Positions 7,687 through 16,265 of a DNA stretch of 33,397 nt are shown here, one piece after another. Under the pieces are notes generated by a model, which had not been told where the DNA came from, made no database searches, and saw only the letters and a list, made by a program, of their open reading frames with translations. The position numbers and the translations under genes were made by a program. This DNA comes from Candidatus Hydrogenedentota bacterium (GTDB lineage: Bacteria; Hydrogenedentota; Hydrogenedentia; Hydrogenedentales; JAEUWI01). The stretch covers positions 1 through 33,397 of the forward strand of contig JAJRPE010000067.1 in assembly GCA_024280935.1 (NCBI GenBank). The letters run 5' to 3'. The stretch's first letter is position 1; the number at the start of each line of letters is the position of its first letter.

Positions 7687-9744
7687 TTACTCGGCCCTCT
7701 TATAATGGATCACAGCCGCACCGGGGCTGGCCTCGATTTGGATATCAAGGCCCTGCTCCCTAAGCGCAGCACCCGTCATCCGAACCGTCTCAGGCTGATC
7801 AAAGTTCCTAACTTCGTATTCCGCGTCGGCCACGAGTCCCTGGAGCTTAAAACGCCCGCCATAGAGAGCACTCTCCTTGCGCCGAAAGGCCTGGACGAAA
7901 CCCTCGCCGCTTTCCGGGCGATGAAACTGCCACGCCACCCACGAATCTTCTGCCGAACTATAGGCTGTCAGGGGATAGTAGTCGCCATAGTAGTTGGGCG
8001 CAACGGCAAGCCATTCTTGATAGAGCTTTTGTATAAGGGCATCGTCCACATCGACCCGAAAGTCGAAACAGCCTATGTTGGCGGGGCACATGTTGCTGCG
8101 GCGGGTATAGGGATCGTAGGAGACACCTCCCGTTCCAGCGCCCCAGCCCACCGTGTTTGAAGGAGTATAGCCCGTTCCGTAGATCGGCAACCACATGGAC
8201 AAGCCGTAGGTGTGCCCTTGTTGGCCAGTCGGTTCAAAGAGATAGTCGCTCCGCAATAAGGGCACAGCACGACGCATCGTTTCCAAGTCGTTACGACGCC
8301 CGCCCGAGGCACAGGAGTCTATAAGCATCTTGGGGTGACGCCGAAGCAACTCATCCCAATACGCAAGGTAGCCCATCACGTACTTGTTTTCGGTGATGCC
8401 CTGGCGGTCTTCGGCATCGTTGCCACGCCAAAAGGGAAGGGGGTCAATGTTATAATCCTGGCGGTAGAGGTCGATGCCTTCCTCCGTGATGATCTTGTCT
8501 ATGTGATTGACCAGCCAATCCCAAGCCTCCGGGTCGCCCAGATTGAGCAGCCCGCCCTTTTCACCGCCAAAGACCCACTCCGGGTGTTCCGTGGCCAGCC
8601 AGGTGCCCGCAGCCACACGCTCGGGTTCAAACCATACAATGGTCTTCACGTCCTTGCTGTGCGCGTGGTCGCTAATTGCCCGAAGTCCATTCGGAAATCG
8701 GTGGGGCCGCCGGTCCACTTCCCAAGTCCCGGTCCAAGGCCAATTCTTTTCCGCCGCGCCCACATACCAACCGGCATCCATCCACCAGTAGTCAATCTTA
8801 ATGCCCTTTTCGAGATAGCTGTCGATAAACGCGATCTGGTTTTGCTCGTTGGCCTTGGTCATTTCGGCGAACTGGTGGGAACTGCATGCGGCAAAGAGCG
8901 GCAGCTTTATCTGCTCCCCGCCGGGTTGGGGAATATTGTATTGGATCATCCACTGCCGCCAGGTATTCTGGGCATCAATCCAAGTATTCTCCTTCGTATA
9001 TTGCAAGACCACCAGGGGCGTGCGCACCTCTTCCGACGGATAAAGGGTGAAATGGGTACGCTCCTGCCCGGCAACAACACGAAGCGAATTTTCCTCATCC
9101 CGCGCAAACTCGGCGGCCCATTGGCCGGGCCAGCCCACCACAATGATGACACCCTCGGCTCCTGAGCGGAGATTGAAATAGGGAAACTCAAAATTGGTTG
9201 GGCGTCCGCCCGTGGGCGCGGATAGAAAGGTTTCCCCGGCACCAAGCGCCTTGGTCAATGGCTCAAAGCTACTGGGGCTGAGCGTATCACCACGATTGTA
9301 ATAGAGGGTGAATTCACGGTCCGTGTCACGCTTCAGCGTGACATCCAATGCCTGAATATTGGACAGGATGGGCGTGTTTTCGGTACTGGTGTTCTTGAAA
9401 TACACCGTCCACTCGATGGTATTGAAGTCGCGGTACGCCACGCCTTCCCACCGGATTTCCAGCCCGGTATCTGGATCGGCATAGTTGATCGTGTGGGCGG
9501 TGCGGTGTTCATCTATTTTCTGGTGGTCGTCACGCCGTTCGCAGCGCGCAATAACGACTTCAGAGGAAAGCCCGTCGTACTGGAAGGAAAAAGGAACCGC
9601 CCTATTCTCGCCGACGAATACAGACTTCCAGTGGCTTTCCATCTCGCTGCCCCAAGCGGTCATGTCCGCCTGGAGCTCCAACGCAGTCACCGCACCGGAC
9701 CACACGATCACTGCAAAGACTAATGGCAATATGGAATGTCGCAT
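7687..9744 (-). CDS. Secreted GH36-type alpha-galactosidase
   Basis: A 685-residue glycoside hydrolase of clan GH-D. A signal peptide covers about residues 1-21. An N-terminal beta-sandwich is followed by the barrel. The barrel motifs are DYWWMDAGWY (318-327), WFEPERV (371-377), YRQDYN with putative nucleophile Asp430, and SCASGGRRNDLE (477-488), followed by RSDY with putative acid/base Asp500. These match the melibiase arrangement, so the likely reaction is release of terminal alpha-galactose from oligo- or polysaccharides. Other alpha-linked sugars cannot be excluded. An AAGGA ribosome site precedes the ATG. It could feed the sugar kinase at 1854, but they are not in one operon. Confidence 0.9.
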   Translation of the reverse strand: MRHSILPLVFAVIVWSGAVTALELQADMTAWGSEMESHWKSVFVGENRAVPFSFQYDGLSSEVVIARCERRDDHQKIDEHRTAHTINYADPDTGLEIRWEGVAYRDFNTIEWTVYFKNTSTENTPILSNIQALDVTLKRDTDREFTLYYNRGDTLSPSSFEPLTKALGAGETFLSAPTGGRPTNFEFPYFNLRSGAEGVIIVVGWPGQWAAEFARDEENSLRVVAGQERTHFTLYPSEEVRTPLVVLQYTKENTWIDAQNTWRQWMIQYNIPQPGGEQIKLPLFAACSSHQFAEMTKANEQNQIAFIDSYLEKGIKIDYWWMDAGWYVGAAEKNWPWTGTWEVDRRPHRFPNGLRAISDHAHSKDVKTIVWFEPERVAAGTWLATEHPEWVFGGEKGGLLNLGDPEAWDWLVNHIDKIITEEGIDLYRQDYNIDPLPFWRGNDAEDRQGITENKYVMGYLAYWDELLRRHPKMLIDSCASGGRRNDLETMRRAVPLLRSDYLFEPTGQQGHTYGLSMWLPIYGTGYTPSNTVGWGAGTGGVSYDPYTRRSNMCPANIGCFDFRVDVDDALIQKLYQEWLAVAPNYYGDYYPLTAYSSAEDSWVAWQFHRPESGEGFVQAFRRKESALYGGRFKLQGLVADAEYEVRNFDQPETVRMTGAALREQGLDIQIEASPGAAVIHYKRAE

Positions 9745-9845
9745 GAAGGTATCCTTTAGTGGCTATACGCCAACTTGCGATCACGATGGAGAATGGTGCG
9801 GACTTTTCTGTCCGAAACAATGGCAGCATGGCATCAGAAAAATGG

Positions 9846-10448
9846 TCACTTGTTTACTTCCTTACGAACAGGAGCTTTCCGATTCTGAAGATACTCACGT
9901 GCTCTCGCTTCAAGTTCAGGAGAACGGAGACCGGCTTCTTTCCCGGCGGCAACGGCTGCGTCAATATCCCCGTCACGCACACCAACAAAAAGACTCCAAG
10001 CGAATCCGACTCGGTTGGCGCTGGCACAATGGAGCATCACCTTTTTCTTCTTTTTCTGCGACTTGCGTATCACCCGAACAATCTTGTCCAACGTAGAATC
10101 ATTGAGACGCTCACGTCCGATGGGAATGTGCCGATACTTCATGCCCAGTGCCTTGACAACCCCTTTCTCATCGAAGGGAAGTTGCTCCACCTCAGGCTTG
10201 CTCCGAAAATTGACCACGGTTTTAACACCCCATTCAGATAGCGTTTTGAAATCGGGTGCAGCAGGTTGGCCTGCGAAGAAGATCTTCTTTTCCATCGTCT
10301 TTACGTTCAACGTATCGCCCAGTTCAATCGGTACGATACGAGACTCATCTGCGGACTCGGCAGCGTAGAGCACCGGGAAACACCCGATCAATATCGCTGT
10401 GAAAACTACCAGGAGGAGGCCGACTCTCGAAACTCTGTTGCGCTTCAT
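9846..10448 (-). CDS. Exported cysteine-phosphatase-like protein (DSP/DUF442 type)
   Basis: A 200-residue protein from the preferred start. The frame is open to 10532, but AAAGGA sits 8 bases before the ATG at 10448, which begins a proper signal sequence. The signal ends either at a possible lipobox (LIGC) or after the later VLYAA, so both a lipoprotein and a free periplasmic form are possible. The catalytic loop is HCASANR, fitting the HCxxxxxR rule of cysteine phosphatases but lacking the usual Gly. Upstream segments (FFAGQP...TLSEWGVKTVVNFRS) match the dual-specificity/beta-lactamase-hydrolase-like fold. Substrate unknown. It lies about 100 bp upstream of the alpha-galactosidase gene, on the same strand. 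Confidence 0.78.
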   Translation of the reverse strand: MKRNRVSRVGLLLVVFTAILIGCFPVLYAAESADESRIVPIELGDTLNVKTMEKKIFFAGQPAAPDFKTLSEWGVKTVVNFRSKPEVEQLPFDEKGVVKALGMKYRHIPIGRERLNDSTLDKIVRVIRKSQKKKKKVMLHCASANRVGFAWSLFVGVRDGDIDAAVAAGKEAGLRSPELEARAREYLQNRKAPVRKEVNK

Positions 10449-10537
10449 GGATATATTCCTTTCTGGTGGATACCCGAAACGACATTCTACTACAAAGAAC
10501 ACAATGGGGGAGAATACAACCGCGACAAACAAACGAA

Positions 10538-10563
10538 GGCAGCCTGGTGTGCGCCAGGCTGCC
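10538..10563 (-). terminator. Terminator of the PEP-CTERM gene
   Basis: A perfect 10-bp GC-rich stem (10538-10547 with 10554-10563) and a 6-base loop lie 46 bases past the PEP-CTERM stop. On the minus strand it is followed by a T-rich tract with interruptions. Confidence 0.8.
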
Positions 10564-10608
10564 TCTCTATGGACTCGGATTCGATTGTGGTTCTTTCGGG
10601 TAGTCAGG

Positions 10609-11439
10609 TTAGGCGGTGAACTTCTTGCGGAACGCGCCGCCTACTAGGCCCATGCCGAGAAGTACGATAGTGGACGGTTCCGGTACCGGTGCAAAGGGCG
10701 TATTGTCCTGCACGTTGATTACGTCGTTGCCACACTGCATCGTCCAGTGGAGGCCAAGGCCACCAAAGTTCGGATTGGTAAGGGAATCCTCGAAAAAGCC
10801 CGCAACTTCGAAGGAAATTTCGAGGAAGTTGTGGGGACCCATGGCGCCCCAAGCTACTTCAGGACTCCACAGCGCAGTACGATCACTGGGCTGGGGCGAT
10901 TGATTCTCGTCTACACGATAGGGGTTCGAGGTCGTAAAGGGAGTAACTACGCCCTCCAAGGTCCAAGAGCCAGGACCATCGTTGAGCCAAAGGCGACCAA
11001 AACGATTCTGATCCTGCACGGTAGCCCGTGTGCTCGTCGCGATAGCGATGTCATAGTCGCCCGTAGCACCCATGTCAATGAACATGTCGCCAGCATAAAG
11101 GTTGTCGGCATCCACGCCTTCGGGCGGGAAACCGGTTACCATGCCGATGTAGAGGCGTCCGCCCGTCAAGGCATTGGGATCGGAATCTTCGTAGGAGTAG
11201 AAGATTTGCTCGATGTCATAGAGCTGATCGCCGCCACCTGGTGTCGGACCTTCTTCATCAACTTGTGTGCGAATGTTGCCGTTATTCAGGGTTACTTGAT
11301 TCTCGTCCCAGTTGTCGTTGTTGACGTCACCGCCGTAACTGAACCAATCGGACCAGTCGCCATCTGTGGTTACCGCGCTCGCGCCAGTGACCATTACAGC
11401 CATCATGGCAAATGCGAATGCTACAGTCAGCTTTTTCAT
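10609..11439 (-). CDS. PEP-CTERM surface protein (exosortase substrate)
   Basis: A 276-residue exported protein. Residues 1-22 are a signal peptide ending GASA. The mature part is acidic and aromatic, with a beta-rich domain (GGRLYIGMVTGFPPEG, GDMFIDMGATGDYDIAIAT) seen in many PEP-CTERM proteins. The C-terminus is a complete sorting signal: PVPEPS (251-256), a hydrophobic helix, then the basic tail RKKFTA. Exosortase should cut near the PEP motif and attach or release it at the surface. A strong GGAGG site lies 9 bases before the ATG. It is expressed from its own sigma-54 promoter (11533-11549) and ends at its own terminator, so it is a separate unit from the exosortase genes. Confidence 0.94.
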   Translation of the reverse strand: MKKLTVAFAFAMMAVMVTGASAVTTDGDWSDWFSYGGDVNNDNWDENQVTLNNGNIRTQVDEEGPTPGGGDQLYDIEQIFYSYEDSDPNALTGGRLYIGMVTGFPPEGVDADNLYAGDMFIDMGATGDYDIAIATSTRATVQDQNRFGRLWLNDGPGSWTLEGVVTPFTTSNPYRVDENQSPQPSDRTALWSPEVAWGAMGPHNFLEISFEVAGFFEDSLTNPNFGGLGLHWTMQCGNDVINVQDNTPFAPVPEPSTIVLLGMGLVGGAFRKKFTA

Positions 11440-11532
11440 TGGTTTTTTCCTCCAAATTTTGATTGCAAGCTGGTGGAGTTGATTGAACCATCAATCTACC
11501 GTACGCTCTGTTAACCTAACCACCTTGCAATA

Positions 11533-11549
11533 CGCACAAGCCGTGCCAA
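11533..11549 (-). promoter_or_regulatory. Sigma-54 (-24/-12) promoter of the PEP-CTERM gene
   Basis: On the minus strand the sequence reads TTGGCACGGCTTGTGCG. The invariant GG (-24) and GC (-12) are exactly 10 bases apart, and the -24 element TTGGCACG is a full consensus match. The -12 element is GTGC rather than TTGC. Expected start is near 11522, giving a leader of about 80 bases. Confidence 0.82.
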
Positions 11550-11661
11550 AAACAAAACCGGCCTAATACCAACAAAAACAGGCGTTCGCCTTGTGTTGGC
11601 TTTTCATATTTGACATTACATTAATCATATTTGACTATTATGAGTCTATTCCGAGTTACCT

Positions 11662-11683
11662 ATATTGTCACCTGTGACAATAT
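11662..11683. promoter_or_regulatory. Perfect palindrome, candidate enhancer site for the sigma-54 activator
   Basis: Arms ATATTGTCAC (11662-11671) and GTGACAATAT (11674-11683) are exact inverted copies with a 2-base spacer. The centre lies about 126 bp upstream of the -24 element, a usual distance for sigma-54 enhancer binding. A related site lies upstream of the activator gene at 25684-25706. Confidence 0.7.
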
Positions 11684-12168
11684 TTTGTTCGCACTCTTAT
11701 GCGAATCACTCAACAGCAAACAAGTACTGTCAAGATCCATACTGAATTTCAGCATATTTTACCTTTTAGAGAGGGTGCGTCTTGTATTTCATTGAGGAAT
11801 ACGCAGATTCGCGACCAAAAATCTCTTCGACGGCATAAAGAGTAAGGGTATAGTTGTTCAGAAATGAACAATTCGGGCGAAGCGATGTCGATCGAGCGAT
11901 TATCGCCGTCAGCCCCTCAGCCAAGATCGAAAGAATGCTCGAAGAAGACAGGGACCGGGGAGCGACCCTACTGATTCCTCAAGCATCGAGATAACGCCGT
12001 TCTAGCTGTCGCCACGCCCCTCCTCCATTGAGGGGCTAAAAGCCCCCCTGCCCGGAGATACCGCCCCCCCCCCAAAAAAAAATTCCATCTCACGTCAATA
12101 CCTGCCGAAGGGCGGGGCAAAACTCACTTTCGTCGGCAATGGCCACGCACACTACACACCCATACCAC

Positions 12169-12612
12169 CTATTGGCGCCGTTGCGACTCAAGACCGTTGG
12201 CGACCCAGGCATTGCCGGTTTCGAGCCGGGCACTAAGCACCTCAATTATGTTCATCAGAAACTGCACCGCTTGTGGACCATCCAGCAGACGGGCGACTTC
12301 GCGCTCCCCGAATGCCAATACACACACGTCCGTTACAGCACGCGCTGTCGCTGATCGAGGACGCTGATGCAGGGTCGCCATCTCCCCGAAAGCCTCAAAG
12401 TCGCGGCACTTCGCAATGTGCTTGTCACCAATGTAAATTGACACGATGCCATCCAGCACCAGATATAGATAGCGTCCTGGATCACCTTCTCGAAAAATAA
12501 CATCCCCTGCGCTGAACCTTTTCTCCTGGCCCAGGGCGACGATAGCCTCGATCTCATTGTCACCGAAACCGAACAAAATACGGGCGCGACGCAACCGGTC
12601 TAATTCATACAT
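12169..12612 (-). CDS. Stand-alone cyclic-nucleotide-binding protein
   Basis: A 147-residue protein made of one CAP-type cNMP-binding domain. The beta-roll (FSAGDVIFREGDPGRYLYLVLDG, 33-55) leads to the phosphate-binding cassette FGEMATLHQRPRSATA (75-90). The Gly-Glu pair and the Arg-Ser-Ala needed to hold a cyclic nucleotide are present, so binding is likely. There is no DNA-binding helix-turn-helix or enzymatic domain, and the C-terminus ends after one helix. It must act by protein contact. It follows the PrsT-like gene by 94 bp on the same strand and may link cAMP or cGMP to the export system; that role is inference. Confidence 0.88.
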   Translation of the reverse strand: MYELDRLRRARILFGFGDNEIEAIVALGQEKRFSAGDVIFREGDPGRYLYLVLDGIVSIYIGDKHIAKCRDFEAFGEMATLHQRPRSATARAVTDVCVLAFGEREVARLLDGPQAVQFLMNIIEVLSARLETGNAWVANGLESQRRQ

Positions 12613-12706
12613 GACATTACTTCAGTCCATCGATTTCTGCTAAAAACATCGTCCACACAAAACAGACCGGGACACCAAGACGCTTGCCGCAAGCGGTGCC
12701 ACCTCT

Positions 12707-15613
12707 CTATTCCGAAAGCGTCTGAAGCAACGCTTCCGCCTCTTCCAACTGGGGAAAATCAAGGCCAGCATTTCGACTCATAGCCAAGGCGTACCGAATC
12801 CGCTTTTGGGCCTCCTCCTTCTTGCCCAACTCCACCAGCAACCGGCCATAGTCAAACATAATCGTCGGGTTCGCCGGATCAATTTGGGCGGCGCGCTCAA
12901 GGTTTGTGCGGCTCTCCTCCAAATTTCCGGTTCGCATCTGCGCCAGCCCAAGGGTATGACGCACACCCGCGTCGTTGGGCAGCTTCTCGCTGGCGATAAC
13001 CGCGTATTTGAGGGCCTCTTCATCGCGCCCGCCCGCGAGCAGCAAGGTGTACGCCAAATTGTTATTGGCTGCGGCATTGTCAGGCATGACATCAACGAGG
13101 GTGAGATAATCCGCCACCGCCGCATCAACATTTCCAGCGCGCTCCATCTGGGAAGCGTGACGGAACAGGGCTTCGGGCACCCGAGGCCCAACCTCCAACG
13201 CTTTATTGATGGCCTCCGCCTCGCCTTCGGTATCGCCCAGTGAATTCAATACCCGCGAGAGACCAATCCAGACACGAGAATCCTTCGGCAGAGCCGATGC
13301 CACAGCACGCGCCAGGTCACCGGCATCTTCGATACTATCTCCCCTGCCAAGGGACCGAAAGGCGAGTTGTGCAAGCGCGACATTCGGATCACGGCTACCC
13401 AAATGCTCCTGATAGAAGTCCCAGGCAGCATCGTTCAAGTCTGCGAGTTGCAGCGCAACGACCGTGGCATAGGCAGAAAGCAGCGATTGGTCTGCCCCCA
13501 TCGCTGCCGCCCATTCCCGTTCCTCCTCCTTCAGCAAGGGAACCTCGCCGCCCAACGCCGCCGATAGCATCATGCCATAGCGCCCCGCAACGACACCCTG
13601 CCCGCCTTCGGGAACAAGCGCTCCCCGGGCAGCCTCTTGTTCCCCGGCTTGCGCAAGACCCGCAGCCATAATAAGGGCCAGGCTGGGGCTTCGGTTCGCA
13701 GCAGACAGCCCATTCGCAATCTTCATCGCCCCGGCCCAATCGCCATCCTGTACACGACAAAGGGCCAACAACGTCGACCGGGCAGATAGTATGGCTGGCG
13801 CGGTCGTAGAAATAGCCTTCAATACCGTGGTCGCCTGCTCACAGTCACCCACACGAACCAACACGCGGCCCAGTATGGATTGCAGTTCGGGGTCATCTGG
13901 AAACTGGCTCGTTGCCCGGCCCAGCCACTGGAGGGCGAGGGCAGGCTCACCCGTATCAAGGTACGCTTGGCACAGGTAAAGATGGCTCCATTTTTCATCT
14001 GGAAACAAGGTATAGCTAGCCTCGGCAGCGCGGCGCGCAGCGTCAAACGCCCTTCCCTCGCGGAGGGCCGTGTAGTGCATCTGATGAGCGTCGATATTCT
14101 CCGGGTACATTCCAATTAGACGCTGAAGATTCTGTGCGGCGATCATGGGCTGGCGAAGCCGACGAAACACCTGTGAGATGTTGAACAGGGCTACCCCATG
14201 ATCAGGCCAACGCTCCAGACAAAAGAGAAATACGGAAAGTCCCTTCTCCCGAGAACCTCCAGAGACCATGGCAAATCCAAGGGCATTGTCCCGCAATACT
14301 GCGACGGCACGCGCTTCGGGAGTGTCCGACTTTTCCGCTTTCCAGCCTTCAAAGTGTGCTGCGATAACCGAGACGTCCTTGGAGAGGAACGCATCGATGT
14401 AGCCCCGCACCTGTGATGTCTCGGGAAGCCCATCGGCCAGTTCCTTCGCCAAGGCTGCCTGGTAAGTAAAGAGGGCGGCCAGCACCAATGTTTCCCGGGC
14501 CTCGTCGCCCCCCTCGGCAAGGTACATATCGCGATTGGCCAGCAATCGATTCAACGCAGCCTGTTTCCACAAGCCCTGCCACGTAACCGACTCGACGGCT
14601 GAGGACAATTCTGCGCCAACCCTGGCCGCGACTTTCTTGCGCGGGGCAGTGCCGCCGCTGGCAGCATAGGCCAGCAAGTTCATTATCTCACCCTCATCGG
14701 GCAGTACACGTGCGGCTTGTTCCAGAAACGCCTTTGCCTCATCGTAGGAACCTGCCTCTACCTTGTAGAAACCAATAATATAGTTTGCCCAAGCCGATTC
14801 GGGATCCTGCTCCAAAACTGCGCGGGCAGCGACTTCGGCCTTTTCCTGTTCACCAGCAATCATCAGGCTGCGAGCATAGCCCAGTCTAATCTCCAAGTCT
14901 TCCGGCCTGGCCTTGGTAAGCAGGAAAAACTCGCCAACCATCTCCTTGACGCGGCCCTGCGCACGATAAACATCGATAAGTCCCATGTGGGCAGCCACGG
15001 ATACCCCCGGTGAACCGTCGGCCAACACCCGGAACAAGGTCTCGGCTTCTTGCGCTTTTCCAGCCTTAAAATACGCTGCGCCCAAATTAAGACGTATCTC
15101 CTCTGAATCCGGATAGGTCTCCGAAAGGCCTTTCAGGGCCTGAATCGCTTCATCCGAACGCCCCATTTTCATCAGAATGACCCCACGCAGTGTGCCGCCT
15201 TCTTTGGGAACCTGCTTAGCGAATTCATCACTAAGGGAGAGCGCCTCATCTATCCGATCCACGCCTTCGAGCATCCGAATTGCTTCTACGTTGGCCTGTA
15301 AGTAGGCCTCCCCAAAAGCAGCATCCATGGTGAAGGCTTTTCTGAACAGCGCAAGCGCCTCGTCTGTCTTCCCTTCGGCCGCGCTGCATCGGGCCAGTCC
15401 CAACTGTGCCATGGGGTTGTCTGGATTGGCCTCCGCTGCGTTTTCATAGGCCTCTCGTGCCGCATCCAGGCGATCAAGGCTCCGAAGGGTGTCGCCTTCG
15501 GCTCTCAATTGCTCACTACGACGATCGCTGCACCCGGAGAATGCCAGCACCGCACAAGAGAGCAAACACAGAATTCCGTATCGCCGCCAATTCAGCGTAT
15601 TGAATATTGTCAT
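12707..15613 (-). CDS. prsT: PrsT-like TPR lipoprotein of the PEP-CTERM system
   Basis: A 968-residue protein built almost wholly of tetratricopeptide repeats. The frame is open to 15706, but GGAAGG placed 8 bases before the ATG at 15613 marks the true start. It then begins with a basic N-terminus, a hydrophobic stretch and a lipobox-like AFSGC, so it should be a lipoprotein. The TPR solenoid starts at once (AAREAYENAAEANPDNPMAQLGLARC) and runs to the C-terminus, with a degenerate middle. Size, lipobox and position beside exosortase and EpsI fit the PrsT family of EPS/exosortase loci. It probably scaffolds the envelope complex. It starts 16 bp after the EpsI stop, so it is in the same operon. 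Confidence 0.85.
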   Translation of the reverse strand: MTIFNTLNWRRYGILCLLSCAVLAFSGCSDRRSEQLRAEGDTLRSLDRLDAAREAYENAAEANPDNPMAQLGLARCSAAEGKTDEALALFRKAFTMDAAFGEAYLQANVEAIRMLEGVDRIDEALSLSDEFAKQVPKEGGTLRGVILMKMGRSDEAIQALKGLSETYPDSEEIRLNLGAAYFKAGKAQEAETLFRVLADGSPGVSVAAHMGLIDVYRAQGRVKEMVGEFFLLTKARPEDLEIRLGYARSLMIAGEQEKAEVAARAVLEQDPESAWANYIIGFYKVEAGSYDEAKAFLEQAARVLPDEGEIMNLLAYAASGGTAPRKKVAARVGAELSSAVESVTWQGLWKQAALNRLLANRDMYLAEGGDEARETLVLAALFTYQAALAKELADGLPETSQVRGYIDAFLSKDVSVIAAHFEGWKAEKSDTPEARAVAVLRDNALGFAMVSGGSREKGLSVFLFCLERWPDHGVALFNISQVFRRLRQPMIAAQNLQRLIGMYPENIDAHQMHYTALREGRAFDAARRAAEASYTLFPDEKWSHLYLCQAYLDTGEPALALQWLGRATSQFPDDPELQSILGRVLVRVGDCEQATTVLKAISTTAPAILSARSTLLALCRVQDGDWAGAMKIANGLSAANRSPSLALIMAAGLAQAGEQEAARGALVPEGGQGVVAGRYGMMLSAALGGEVPLLKEEEREWAAAMGADQSLLSAYATVVALQLADLNDAAWDFYQEHLGSRDPNVALAQLAFRSLGRGDSIEDAGDLARAVASALPKDSRVWIGLSRVLNSLGDTEGEAEAINKALEVGPRVPEALFRHASQMERAGNVDAAVADYLTLVDVMPDNAAANNNLAYTLLLAGGRDEEALKYAVIASEKLPNDAGVRHTLGLAQMRTGNLEESRTNLERAAQIDPANPTIMFDYGRLLVELGKKEEAQKRIRYALAMSRNAGLDFPQLEEAEALLQTLSE

Positions 15614-15629
15614 GCTTGTACCTTCCATC

Positions 15630-16265
15630 TTACTTGATGTTCTCGCGTAGGAATGGGGCCATTCGTAACGCCAGATCGTCCAATGCGGCAAATGCCTGAT
15701 CCTCACCCTGGATACCCGCTGCCGTTACGGGCATACTCAATTTAATCATGGTCGATGTGGGTGTGCCAAAACGCAACTGCTCACGCCCCCAAAGTAGTGC
15801 GTTCACAAAAGAACTCCCGGTAAAGGTGTCGCCCGTCTTGAACCAATATAGTATCGCTTCTTTCCTGTTTCCCTGAAAAATAACCAGTCGCTTGGCACGA
15901 AACTCCATTCCAACGGGGGCAGCGTACGCCCGTTCAACCTCCCACCCCTGCCCCACCAGGCATACCTCGGGAAAATGCAAACTCCGCCGTTTCTGCCCGG
16001 CATAAACCACCGTCACCAGAACAGGAAGGCCACTGGGAGTTACATAATGACGCATAAGAATCGAAGATGTTTCCAGAATGCGGCGGACCTCATCACCCGG
16101 ATCAATATCCTCACCGATTTGGCGATATTGTCCGATGCGTGCGGGCAAGTTGAGATTGGGGTTCTTGAGGGATGACATGGCGGCCCGATCCTGGGCATGG
16201 GTAATGCCAAGATGAAGCGTCGCCGTAAGCGCCATCGCTACGATACCGATGATGTAATGCTTCAT
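15630..16265 (-). CDS. epsI: EpsI-family exosortase-associated protein
   Basis: A 211-residue protein with an N-terminal signal or anchor helix (1-24) and an EpsI domain in the periplasm. The diagnostic block is RRSLHFPEVCLVGQGW (93-108), containing the conserved His, Pro-Glu and Cys. Further EpsI features are YWFKTGDTFTGS and the C-terminal LRFGTPTSTMIKLSMPV. EpsI occurs either fused to or next to exosortases and is thought to assist their role in EPS-linked sorting; its exact reaction is not settled. The ATG overlaps the exosortase stop by 4 bases. Confidence 0.92.
   Translation of the reverse strand: MKHYIIGIVAMALTATLHLGITHAQDRAAMSSLKNPNLNLPARIGQYRQIGEDIDPGDEVRRILETSSILMRHYVTPSGLPVLVTVVYAGQKRRSLHFPEVCLVGQGWEVERAYAAPVGMEFRAKRLVIFQGNRKEAILYWFKTGDTFTGSSFVNALLWGREQLRFGTPTSTMIKLSMPVTAAGIQGEDQAFAALDDLALRMAPFLRENIK

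Larger units (their letters stand above)
11440..12168. other. 729-bp regulatory intergenic region upstream of the PEP-CTERM gene
   Basis: The left third holds the PEP-CTERM leader, a sigma-54 promoter and a perfect palindrome (see separate entries). A 7-bp stem with a GAAA loop lies at 11854-11871. From about 11872 to 11994 one plus-strand frame reads like a protein tail (RAIIAVSPSAKIERML..., stop at 11992); it has no start and may be a gene remnant. Hairpins at 12016-12036 and 12032-12045 share sequence and exclude one another. A run of ten C then nine A lies at 12064-12082. Confidence 0.6.

Noticed and set aside
8335-9165. Plus-strand frame of 276 codons opposite the alpha-galactosidase
   Set aside because: No motif or start signal; the minus-strand frame carries all GH36 motifs.
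11584-11612. Additional promoter from TTGGC-like words upstream of the PEP-CTERM gene
   Set aside because: No partner box at the required distance on either strand.
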